NCBI GenBank assembly: GCA_937872095.1
Contig: CALMNW010000094.1
Coordinates: 1-38,725, forward strand
DNA: 38,725 nucleotides
Direction: 5' to 3'
Source: an uncultured Verrucomicrobiota bacterium
GTDB taxonomy: Bacteria; Verrucomicrobiota; Kiritimatiellia; CAIQIC01; Lenti-01
Shown here: one piece after another, positions 6,585-14,772 of the stretch
How the letters are laid out: the number at the start of each line of letters is the position of its first letter
Position numbering within the stretch: position 1 is the first letter of the stretch
The notes under the pieces: generated by a model
Told to the model about the DNA's origin: nothing
Seen by the model: only the letters and a program-made list of their open reading frames with translations
Databases searched by the model: none
Program-made: the position numbers and the translations under genes

Positions 6585-9500
6585 CTATTTCGCCACCCGC
6601 GCGTAACTCGCCGTGAACTGGTCGCCGTCCTCCCATTCGAGAGGAGAATCGCCGCTGAGTCCATACGTGTTCAGGGTAGCCGCGTCGTTGGGAATGGTAT
6701 CCACCGACGAAGAGGACCCGACATTGATGAACACGCCGACGCCGTTCGCTTCGAGCGTGGCCTTGTCGATTCCCAGCGCCGTGAACGGAATGGACATTTC
6801 GTAGAAACTGTCGCGACTGGTGTCGTGGCCCGACGAGATGTATTCCGTAAGCGACATGTTCGTGTTGGCCAAGTAGCTGTCGATGTCGCTGTACGGGCCG
6901 TAGAGCGTGGCCGAAGCGCAGCCCGCCGCCCGCGCGATCGCGATGCCCCGGTCCGCCGTCGCGAAATAGTCGACGCCCAGATCCGGATCGCCCGTAAAGA
7001 CGCCGGCCACCGAGTGCGCGATGTAGGACGTATAGAGGTCGGAACGCATGCCGATCTGGTAATCCGGAAGATCCGCACCGGTCATCCGGTCGATCTTCGC
7101 CCACATGTTGCTCGGAGCGCCCGCGCCGGGAATCGTGTCGATGGAGACAAATTGGAGTATGCCCGAGTTCTCCCGGATCGGGGTGCTCGCCGCGCCACCG
7201 GCGTTCACGGGATCCAGCTTGTCGGTCACGTCGGCGAACTGCCAGGCCAGATAGAGCTTGGTGTCGTCCCAGCACGCCCACATGTGCGTGAAGTCCGCCG
7301 GCGGCTGGTGCATCTGCCAGTTGTCGCCCAGGCTGCGGGGGTCGTCGTTGACCATGTCGATCGCGATCAACATGTTCGTGGTCCACTCGCCGCCGGTATT
7401 GGCGCCGTCGATCGTGATGCCGGCGGAGCGGTACAGGCCCTTGGTCGGATTCGTCGAGTACGGCGTGAACTTGCCGTTGCCGTTGGTGCTGCCGCCGCCG
7501 TTCACCGCGATGACGTAGTTGGCGCCGCCGTTGTTGTTCCAGGTGTTGCTGCCTGCGCTGTCGTTGGCCACCAGCGCATATTGGATCGTCGTGCCGGCCG
7601 CGAAATCGCCCAGATTCACCGACCACAGGTCGTTGCTGGCGTTCGGCGCGCCCTTCGTCAGCGCCGAACTGCTCCAGCTGGAGCCGCCGTTTGAGCTGTA
7701 CACGATGCCCGCGCTCGATGCCGCGTCGATGGGCGCGGTCTCGAACGAAATCGTCAGGTCCTCGCCCGCATCCCAAGCGCCCGCGGCCGGATCGGTGCCG
7801 ACGTTGCCGGTCCAGGCGACCGGCACGCCGGCTTCGGTCTTGGTGAAGACAAAGGTCTTGTTGGTGGTGACCCCGTGAAGAGTCTCGCCGTACATCGTCA
7901 GAGTCCGGGTCTGGCCGTTGGTCATGCCCTCGCCGAGAACGATGACCTGGCCGTTCGTGTAGCTGAGCGGCGACGCCCCGAGGGAATATGTCGAAGCCGT
8001 GACGTTGTAGCCGCTCACGCTCAGGGTCACGTTGAGGGTTTCCACGCTGAAGTTCCCGCCGGCCGGCGTGGCACCGACGTTCACGCTGTCGGCGGGCTCG
8101 TCGATGCCGGGAACGGCCACGCGCATGCGCAGCATGACGTGCGAAGCGCCGATGGCCGGCAAGGCCAGCGCGTTGCTTGCCGTCGTGGTGGTCTGGAAAT
8201 CCCGCCAGACCCAGCCGTTGCCGGCCGCATTCATGTTGGTGGCGGCCTGCAAGACGTAGGTGCAGTTTTTCGACTGGCCGTCGCCGCGATAGAACCGCAC
8301 CCACCCGCCGCCGAAGCTCTCCATTTGGAGGTCGTCCGCGGCAAGCGGATCCAGGCCGGCAAAGTATTCCTGCCGGTCGCTCCGGCCGTCGCCGTCGAAG
8401 TCGCTGTTGGCGGTGAACGCGTAGTCGGGATGGGTGGCATGCGCATCCGCTTCGAACTGGGCCACCCAGTCCTCCGGAACGCCGAAGGTGCCGTTCGTGT
8501 CCGTGGCCGGCGACACCCGCAGGCCCGTCAGGGACACGTAGCTGACCGCGAAGTTGCCGTATTCGTCCGGCGGCTCGTTGGTGTTCGGGCAGATGCAGCT
8601 TTCGCCCAGGTACTTGCCGGACAGGTAGCTGTTGTTTCCGTTGTTCGTGTTGATGCTGATCATCAGCCCGGACAGATAGACGTCGCCCAGGTCGGCCGCG
8701 TCGGTCACGCCGAAGAACGACAGCGGGATGGCCGCCTTCCACGACGAAGCCTGCTGGCTGTTGTAGCCATAGGCGCCGAACTGGATGATTTTCGCGCCGT
8801 CCACGCCGGAGAAGGTCTGCGGGCTGCTTTCCGTGCCGTAGGGCATCGCGAACACGCCCTGGCCGAAGTCCGGACCTTCGGAATGGTAGAGGCCGAAGTT
8901 CGTGTGGTTGGCGTCGCCGTAGACGTCGCCCAGCAGGATCGCGCAATGCGCGGCCGGTCCGAAGCCGACGTTGTGCAGCCGGTCCAGACCGTCCGGATCG
9001 CTGTTCACGTACCAGACGTTGTCCGCGCCGCGGTTCGTGCCGGCGCTGACGAAGACCGCGTAGCCGTTGTTGTCCACGTCCGTCGGCAGCGCCACGCCGG
9101 TGGCGCCCAGATACAGATAGGTGTCGTCGACGTTCGCATAGATGCTGCCGAAATCGCCGAAGCCGTTGGTGCCTTGCGTGATCGCCGCGCCGCCGCTCGT
9201 GACCAAATCGAAGACCTCGGCCGCCATGTCGGGCGTGCCGATTGCCATCGTCACTTCGGCCTGCTCCTGGGCGACGTTGACCGTGTAGTAGCTGCCGCCG
9301 TTGTTGTCCACCACCGTTTCGGCGGTCGGCACGTTGCTGGCGACGACGTAGTACTTGAGCACCGTCCCCGCCTCCGGCTGGCCCAGGTCGGCGTTGAACC
9401 AGATGCCCCGGCTGTCTTCCCAGTTCGTGTTCGCCGCCATGGCGAACGGCGTCCAGCTTACGCCGCCGTCATCCGAGAGGAACGTCGTCGCGACGACGTC

Positions 9501-11723
9501 GTCCGCGTTCGTCGCGGCCGTCACCAGGGTGTTGACGTAGAGGTCCTCCGAGGCCTTGGCCACGGTCGGATAGTTGTAGGTGCCCGCCAGGCCGATGCTG
9601 GCGGCGGACGCGATGGCCACGCGATAGTTGGCTCCGCCATTGCTGTCCCAGAGCTCGTTGGTTCCGCCGGTGACGCGGACGACGTACTGCAGGTTCGTGG
9701 ACCCGGCGAACGGTCCGAGCGCCGCGTTGTACCAGTGGCCGCCCGTGCTTTCCCAGTTCGTGTTGACGGCCATGGCCGTCTCGTTCCAATCCGCCCCGTT
9801 GGACGACCAGATCACGTCCACGGCCGTGACGATGCCCGTCGGGCCCGCTTCGGTGTTGACGTAGATGACGTTGGTCGTGGTGGCCTCGCCGCTCGCGGGC
9901 CAGGCGTAGGTGCCGCTGCACCAGAGGTTGTCGTCCGGATCCGCCGAGGCGTTCACGTAGACTTTGGTCGCCTTGCCGCTGAGCGTCTCGCCGGGCAGGT
10001 TGCCGCTGCCGTCGGTCGTCTTGACGTTGTTGACGTTTTCCACGTCGTAGAAGGCCGTGTTGGGCAGGCCGACGTTGGCCGCATCGGTGGTGATGCCGTT
10101 GTCGGACGTGTTGATGAAAACCACGGCGGTCTGTTCGCCGTAGGTCTTCTTGAACACGTACTGGCCCTGGCCGCCGGAGTAGCACAACTGGCTGAAGGCG
10201 CCGCGGCGCAGGCTGACGTAGTCTTCGCGCACCTGGTTCAGCCAGGCGATGTGCTGATACAGCGGCGCGCTCGTCGCGGTCAACTTGTTGCCGCTGGCCG
10301 CGCCGGGCTGGAAGCCCTTGTCGAACATGCACTCGCGCTGCCAGTCGCCGTCGTCCGGGTTGTCGGCGGTCTTGTTGCTGCCGTTGTAGTGGCCGCCCTG
10401 GTTGAAGGCGTGCTCGGTGCCGTAGTAGAGGCAGGGCACCGGCATGGCCAAGTACAGGAACGACATCGCCGGCTTCAGCTTCCACTCCGCGTTGCCGACG
10501 TCCGTGCCGCTGATCTGCAGGGAAATGCGGTTCAGGTCGTGGTTGTCGATGAACGCCACCAGCCGGTTCGCGCCCACGCCGTACTGGCTCACTTCGTTCA
10601 TCGTCTGGCCGAGATAGCCCGTCCAGTTGCCGTCGCCGAACACGCCCTTGATCGTCTGGCTGATCGGGAAGAACAGCGCGGAGTTGAAGCCGTAGCCGTC
10701 GGAGCAGAACGACGCCAGTTCCGAACTGCTGTACGTGAACAGCTCGCCGAACATGATGAAGTCGCTCTTGCCGCGATAGGCCGCGTGGTCGCGGATGGAC
10801 TGCGCCCAGTTCCGGATCCAGGTATAGTCCACGTGCTTGATGGCATCCACGCGGAAGCCGTCGCAATCCGTCGCGTCGATCAGGTTCTTGAAGGCCTTCG
10901 CGAGGATGGCCTGCACGGCGGCGTTGGCGCCGCTGTCGCCGTTGTCGGTGTTCAGGTCGTCGGTGCCCTTGAACTGGCCCTTCTTGTTCTCCGGATCGCA
11001 ATTCCAGCACTGAATCGTGCCGTTGTTATGGAAATAGGCCAGGTTGTCGAACGGCGCGGGATGCTTGTTGGATTCGTTCCACCACTGGAGGGTGCCGCCG
11101 CCGGAGTTGTAGTAGTTGTCGGCGTCGCCGCTCAAGCCGTTCTTGTCGCACATGTGGTTGGGCGCCACGTCGAGGATGACGTAGATGTCGGCGGCGTGCA
11201 GCGCGTCGATCAGCTGCTTCAGTTCCGCGAAGGTGCCCATCGCGGGATCGCACTTGAAGAAATTTTCCGGGTGGTACTGGTGGTACGGCGTGTAGCGGGT
11301 GTCCTTGCCCTGGTCGTTCATCTGCACGCCCGAGATCCAGACGGCCTTCACGCCCATGCCGGTCAGGTAGGAAATGTTGTTGCGCAGCCCGTTCCAATCG
11401 CCGCCGTGGTGGAAATTGCGGTTGTACGGATAGGACTGGCTGTCGCACTTCCAGGAGGGTTTGTAGCTCGCCAGCTGGTCCGTGCCCGAATCCGCGAAGC
11501 GGTCGGTGAAGAGCTGGTAGATGTTGACGTCGCGCCAGTCCGCGGGACTCGGCGTGTAGCTGAAGCCCGCTTCGTTCTCGCGCGTTTTCAGGCCGTAGGT
11601 GGCGTCGTTGACGCCCCAGTCGCTGATCCCGTCTTCCTCCGCCCGGCTGGGCTGGGGCAAAAGAAAAAGCGCCATCAAGGCGCCTGCTAAACACGTGCTC
11701 CGCATCATGGACATGGACTTCAT
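6585..11723 (-). CDS. Secreted multimodular GH13 alpha-amylase
   Basis: This 1712-residue protein has a signal peptide (1-28, SRA/EE) and a GH13 catalytic barrel (about 60-560). Conserved regions are visible: DVAPNHM (185-191), GFRVDAIKH (289-297, nucleophile D293), GELF (326-329, acid/base E327) and FIDNHD (391-396). Behind it are several beta-sandwich modules ending in 'NNGG..Y' like starch-binding CBM25/53 units. A DOMON/CBM9-like region (TYLYLGATG...), an EF-hand-like linker DFDGDGRSDRQEYFAGLDP and a second CBM9-like domain at the C-terminus follow. It probably cleaves alpha-1,4-glucan outside the cytoplasm. The start is the ATG at 11723 because GAGGAG lies 5 bases upstream; the GTG at 11744 lacks a site. 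It is far longer than a typical GH13 enzyme (450-700 residues). It precedes the GH57 gene in the same direction, separated by a hairpin. Confidence 0.92.
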   Translation of the reverse strand: MKSMSMMRSTCLAGALMALFLLPQPSRAEEDGISDWGVNDATYGLKTRENEAGFSYTPSPADWRDVNIYQLFTDRFADSGTDQLASYKPSWKCDSQSYPYNRNFHHGGDWNGLRNNISYLTGMGVKAVWISGVQMNDQGKDTRYTPYHQYHPENFFKCDPAMGTFAELKQLIDALHAADIYVILDVAPNHMCDKNGLSGDADNYYNSGGGTLQWWNESNKHPAPFDNLAYFHNNGTIQCWNCDPENKKGQFKGTDDLNTDNGDSGANAAVQAILAKAFKNLIDATDCDGFRVDAIKHVDYTWIRNWAQSIRDHAAYRGKSDFIMFGELFTYSSSELASFCSDGYGFNSALFFPISQTIKGVFGDGNWTGYLGQTMNEVSQYGVGANRLVAFIDNHDLNRISLQISGTDVGNAEWKLKPAMSFLYLAMPVPCLYYGTEHAFNQGGHYNGSNKTADNPDDGDWQRECMFDKGFQPGAASGNKLTATSAPLYQHIAWLNQVREDYVSLRRGAFSQLCYSGGQGQYVFKKTYGEQTAVVFINTSDNGITTDAANVGLPNTAFYDVENVNNVKTTDGSGNLPGETLSGKATKVYVNASADPDDNLWCSGTYAWPASGEATTTNVIYVNTEAGPTGIVTAVDVIWSSNGADWNETAMAVNTNWESTGGHWYNAALGPFAGSTNLQYVVRVTGGTNELWDSNGGANYRVAIASAASIGLAGTYNYPTVAKASEDLYVNTLVTAATNADDVVATTFLSDDGGVSWTPFAMAANTNWEDSRGIWFNADLGQPEAGTVLKYYVVASNVPTAETVVDNNGGSYYTVNVAQEQAEVTMAIGTPDMAAEVFDLVTSGGAAITQGTNGFGDFGSIYANVDDTYLYLGATGVALPTDVDNNGYAVFVSAGTNRGADNVWYVNSDPDGLDRLHNVGFGPAAHCAILLGDVYGDANHTNFGLYHSEGPDFGQGVFAMPYGTESSPQTFSGVDGAKIIQFGAYGYNSQQASSWKAAIPLSFFGVTDAADLGDVYLSGLMISINTNNGNNSYLSGKYLGESCICPNTNEPPDEYGNFAVSYVSLTGLRVSPATDTNGTFGVPEDWVAQFEADAHATHPDYAFTANSDFDGDGRSDRQEYFAGLDPLAADDLQMESFGGGWVRFYRGDGQSKNCTYVLQAATNMNAAGNGWVWRDFQTTTTASNALALPAIGASHVMLRMRVAVPGIDEPADSVNVGATPAGGNFSVETLNVTLSVSGYNVTASTYSLGASPLSYTNGQVIVLGEGMTNGQTRTLTMYGETLHGVTTNKTFVFTKTEAGVPVAWTGNVGTDPAAGAWDAGEDLTISFETAPIDAASSAGIVYSSNGGSSWSSSALTKGAPNASNDLWSVNLGDFAAGTTIQYALVANDSAGSNTWNNNGGANYVIAVNGGGSTNGNGKFTPYSTNPTKGLYRSAGITIDGANTGGEWTTNMLIAIDMVNDDPRSLGDNWQMHQPPADFTHMWACWDDTKLYLAWQFADVTDKLDPVNAGGAASTPIRENSGILQFVSIDTIPGAGAPSNMWAKIDRMTGADLPDYQIGMRSDLYTSYIAHSVAGVFTGDPDLGVDYFATADRGIAIARAAGCASATLYGPYSDIDSYLANTNMSLTEYISSGHDTSRDSFYEMSIPFTALGIDKATLEANGVGVFINVGSSSSVDTIPNDAATLNTYGLSGDSPLEWEDGDQFTASYARVAK

Positions 11724-11776
11724 TGCGATCTCCTCGAGGGTCACTGCGCAGGCCCGGCACCCGCACGCTGATTAAA

Positions 11777-11812
11777 ACGATACACCTGAATGTTAAAATT
11801 GCGCAAGCGTTT
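11777..11812 (-). promoter_or_regulatory. Candidate GH13 promoter with AAACGCTTG operator
   Basis: On the minus strand TTGCGC (11806-11801) is followed after 18 bases by TATCGT (11782-11777), both imperfect. AAACGCTTG (11812-11804) overlaps the -35 box, as in the GH57 promoter. A perfect AAAACGTTTT palindrome (11817-11826) lies just upstream and has the same AANCGNTT core. The leader is about 50 bases. Confidence 0.4.
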
Positions 11813-11854
11813 TTTTAAAACGTTTTTCCTGGGCGGGTTCTCCCCCTCATCGGT

Positions 11855-11883
11855 TTGCCATTTTCCATCCTCTTCGGTATCCT
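11855..11883 (+). promoter_or_regulatory. Sigma70-type promoter for the phosphodiesterase gene, probably leaderless
   Basis: TTGCCA (11855-11860) and TATCCT (11878-11883) are separated by 17 bases. The ATG at 11891 is 7 bases past the -10 box and has no Shine-Dalgarno. Spacing and -10 hexamer match the radical-SAM promoter. A start codon placed upstream, at the TTG of 11855, would lie in the -35 box. Confidence 0.55.
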
Positions 11884-11890
11884 CCCCCGC

Positions 11891-13081
11891 ATGACCAAGC
11901 CCCTCCTCTTCCGCGACTTCCCCCGACCCGACTACCACGGCAACAACATCGTCAATCTGACGGCCTCCATCATCCGCGGGCGCGGTGGCCGTTCTCCCCA
12001 CCGCCCGCTGGCCGGCCTGCCCCCCGCCGCGCTTCGCCCCTACAAGAAGGTCGTCCTGCTGCTCCTCGACGGCCTCGGCTCGAAGCAGTTGCATCGTTTC
12101 ATCCTCTCCGGAAAGGGCCGGAAATTCCTCGCGCTCCACCCTTGGCAGAAGATCACCACCGCCTGCCCCGCCACCACTGCGGCCGTCGTCACCACTCTGG
12201 CCACCGGCGCCTCGCCCACCGAGCATGCCATCCTCGGTTGGCATCTGCACCTCTCCGATCTGGGCCTCGACGGCACCATCCTGCCTTTCGTCACCCGCAC
12301 CGACACGCCCATCGCCACCCCCGACTTCGACCTGAAGAAGTATCTCGCCCTCCCGGCCCCCATCGCCACGATCCCCGGCCGCCGCGTGCTCATCTCGCAG
12401 GGCACCATCCCCACCAGCCGCACCTCTCTGGCCCAGCCGTGGTGGACCGAACGGCATTCGTTCGAGAACCTCGACGGACTGCTCCGCCAGCTTCGCGCCT
12501 TCGCCCGCTCCCCCGGCCGCGCCTATGCCTACGCCTATTGGCCCCACTACGATTCCCACTGCCACGTGCACGGCCCCGAAGGCCGCGTCCCGGCCCTCCA
12601 TCTCGCCGAAATCGACGCCTTCCTCGCCCGCGCCCAAAAGGCGCTCGCCGACACCGGCACGCTCCTGCTCGTCACCGCCGACCACGGCCACATGCAGACG
12701 CATACCCGGATCGACCTTTCGGAAATCTCCGGGTTCTACGACACCTTGGCCTCGCTGCCCTCCGGCGATTCTCGCATGGCGCAGTGCTTCGTCCGACCCG
12801 CGCGCGTGAAGGAGTTCCTGCGCCTGACCCGCGCCGCGCCGCTGCTGGGCGCCTGCGCCTGCGTTTCCCACGCCGAAGTCCTGCGCTCCGGCATCCTCGG
12901 CCCCGGCCGGCCCCACCCCGCGCTGAAGAACCGCCTCGGCGACTACATGCTCTTCGCGGCCCCCGGCCACGCCTTCCTCTATCCCGCCGCCCTGTCGTCC
13001 CGCAAGCACGCCAAATACGGCAACCACGGCGGCCTCTCCCCCGACGAACTCGACGTGCCGCTGTTCGTCGTGACGCCGTAG
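11891..13081 (+). CDS. Alkaline-phosphatase-superfamily phosphodiesterase / nucleotide pyrophosphatase
   Basis: This 396-residue protein belongs to the type I phosphodiesterase/nucleotide pyrophosphatase group. Metal and nucleophile motifs appear in order: LLLLDGLGS (D60), CPATTAAVVTTLATGASPTEH (residues 92-112, nucleophilic Thr near 95-96), YDSHCHVHGPEG (Asp and His ligands), TADHGH, and a C-terminal NHGGLSPDELDVP. It should hydrolyse a phosphate mono- or diester using two zinc-like metals. No signal peptide or membrane anchor is visible, so it is probably cytoplasmic. The substrate is unknown. The ATG at 11891 follows a leaderless-type promoter. Together with the next gene it strongly favours C in third codon positions. 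It is divergent from the GH13 gene; no functional link is evident. Confidence 0.85.
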   Translation: MTKPLLFRDFPRPDYHGNNIVNLTASIIRGRGGRSPHRPLAGLPPAALRPYKKVVLLLLDGLGSKQLHRFILSGKGRKFLALHPWQKITTACPATTAAVVTTLATGASPTEHAILGWHLHLSDLGLDGTILPFVTRTDTPIATPDFDLKKYLALPAPIATIPGRRVLISQGTIPTSRTSLAQPWWTERHSFENLDGLLRQLRAFARSPGRAYAYAYWPHYDSHCHVHGPEGRVPALHLAEIDAFLARAQKALADTGTLLLVTADHGHMQTHTRIDLSEISGFYDTLASLPSGDSRMAQCFVRPARVKEFLRLTRAAPLLGACACVSHAEVLRSGILGPGRPHPALKNRLGDYMLFAAPGHAFLYPAALSSRKHAKYGNHGGLSPDELDVPLFVVTP

Positions 13082-13133
13082 GGCGCGGAACCAAGGTCCA
13101 GCGGTTGGAAATCCGCATTCTTTTGCCGATCAC

Positions 13134-13171
13134 TTGAAGATTGGATATTGAACATTGGATATTGAATATTG
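13134..13171. repeat. 14-bp tandem repeat TTGAAnATTGGATA
   Basis: About 2.7 copies occur: TTGAAGATTGGATA (13134), TTGAACATTGGATA (13148) and a partial TTGAATATTG (13162). It is AT-rich in GC-rich surroundings and sits directly upstream of the candidate trpB promoter, sharing its last bases with the -35 box. It could be a regulator-binding array or a dispersed intergenic repeat. Confidence 0.75.
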
Positions 13172-13197
13172 ACTCCCCTCCTTTCTTCGTGTATCTA
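13169..13197 (+). promoter_or_regulatory. Candidate trpB promoter
   Basis: TTGACT (13169-13174) is followed after 17 bases by TATCTA (13192-13197). The leader would be about 33 bases and contains CAGGAGA (13226-13232) before the ATG at 13237. The -10 match is weak. Confidence 0.35.
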
Positions 13198-13236
13198 CGC
13201 AAAGAAACATCGCTCAACCCTCATCCAGGAGACGCC

Positions 13237-14469
<1,233 letters not shown>

Positions 14470-14491
14470 CCGCACCTCCCGCGCCGCGAAC

Positions 14492-14519
14492 GGGACCGGT
14501 CAACCGACCGGTCCCTTTT
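14492..14519 (+). terminator. Intrinsic terminator of trpB
   Basis: GGGACCGGT (14492-14500) pairs with ACCGGTCCC (14507-14515) around a 6-base loop, followed by TTTT. It lies 22 bases after the trpB stop codon. Confidence 0.88.
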
Positions 14520-14535
14520 CATGTCCGGATGGAGA

Positions 14536-14587
14536 CCCGACGCCCTCGTCGGGCGGCTGTTCCACTCCCGGCACGAGGGCGTGCCGG
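14536..14587. repeat. Pair of mutually inverted hairpins
   Basis: CCCGACG-CCCT-CGTCGGG (14536-14553) and CCGGCACG-AGGG-CGTGCCGG (14568-14587) are two perfect stem-loops. Their centres, ACGCCCTCGT and ACGAGGGCGT, are reverse complements, so each loop can also pair with the other (CCCT with AGGG). Flanks GGAGACC and GGCTCCACC are also partly complementary. This looks like one intergenic repeat unit made of two inverted halves. It is past the trpB terminator; function unknown. Confidence 0.7.
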
Positions 14588-14635
14588 CTCCACCCGATCA
14601 CGTCCCCCCCTTCGCGTTTAATCGCGGTTCAGCGG

Positions 14636-14769
14636 TTTTCCACGGTGTGGAAAAAAGTTTTCCACAGCGTGGAAAAAACGGGCCGGATTTTTCCACACCG
14701 TGGAAAAATTCCCAAAAGTTTTTACGTGCTACGTAAAACTCGCCCAAACTTTTTACGTAGCGTGGAAAA
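14636..14769. repeat. Right array of 31-bp-phased 19-bp dyads
   Basis: Five 8-3-8 dyads start at 14636, 14658, 14689, 14720 and 14751, spaced 22, 31, 31 and 31 bp. Dyads 1-3 are TTTTCCAC-nnn-GTGGAAAA (spacers GGT, AGC, ACC). Dyad 4 is TTTTACGT-GCT-ACGTAAAA and dyad 5 is the hybrid TTTTACGT-AGC-GTGGAAAA. The reverse complement of dyad 5 is identical to dyads at 49-67 and 80-98, and the reversed linker 14739-14750 resembles the left-array linker. This array is therefore an inverted relative of the one at 18-129. It ends 3 bases past the stop codon of the minus-strand beta-helix gene. Confidence 0.88.
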
Positions 14770-14772
14770 ACC

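Noticed and set aside
7875-11690. A 1271-codon open frame on the plus strand opposite the GH13 gene, and a 1370-codon one at 2494-6606 opposite the GH57 gene
   Set aside because: Both translate to Arg/Gly/Val/His-rich low-complexity sequence with no domain. They are antisense shadows caused by high GC at third codon positions of the hydrolase genes.
14636-14769. Tandem intrinsic terminators
   Set aside because: The palindromes start with T and end with A; a terminator needs the T-run after the stem. Five in a row at fixed phase also argues against it.
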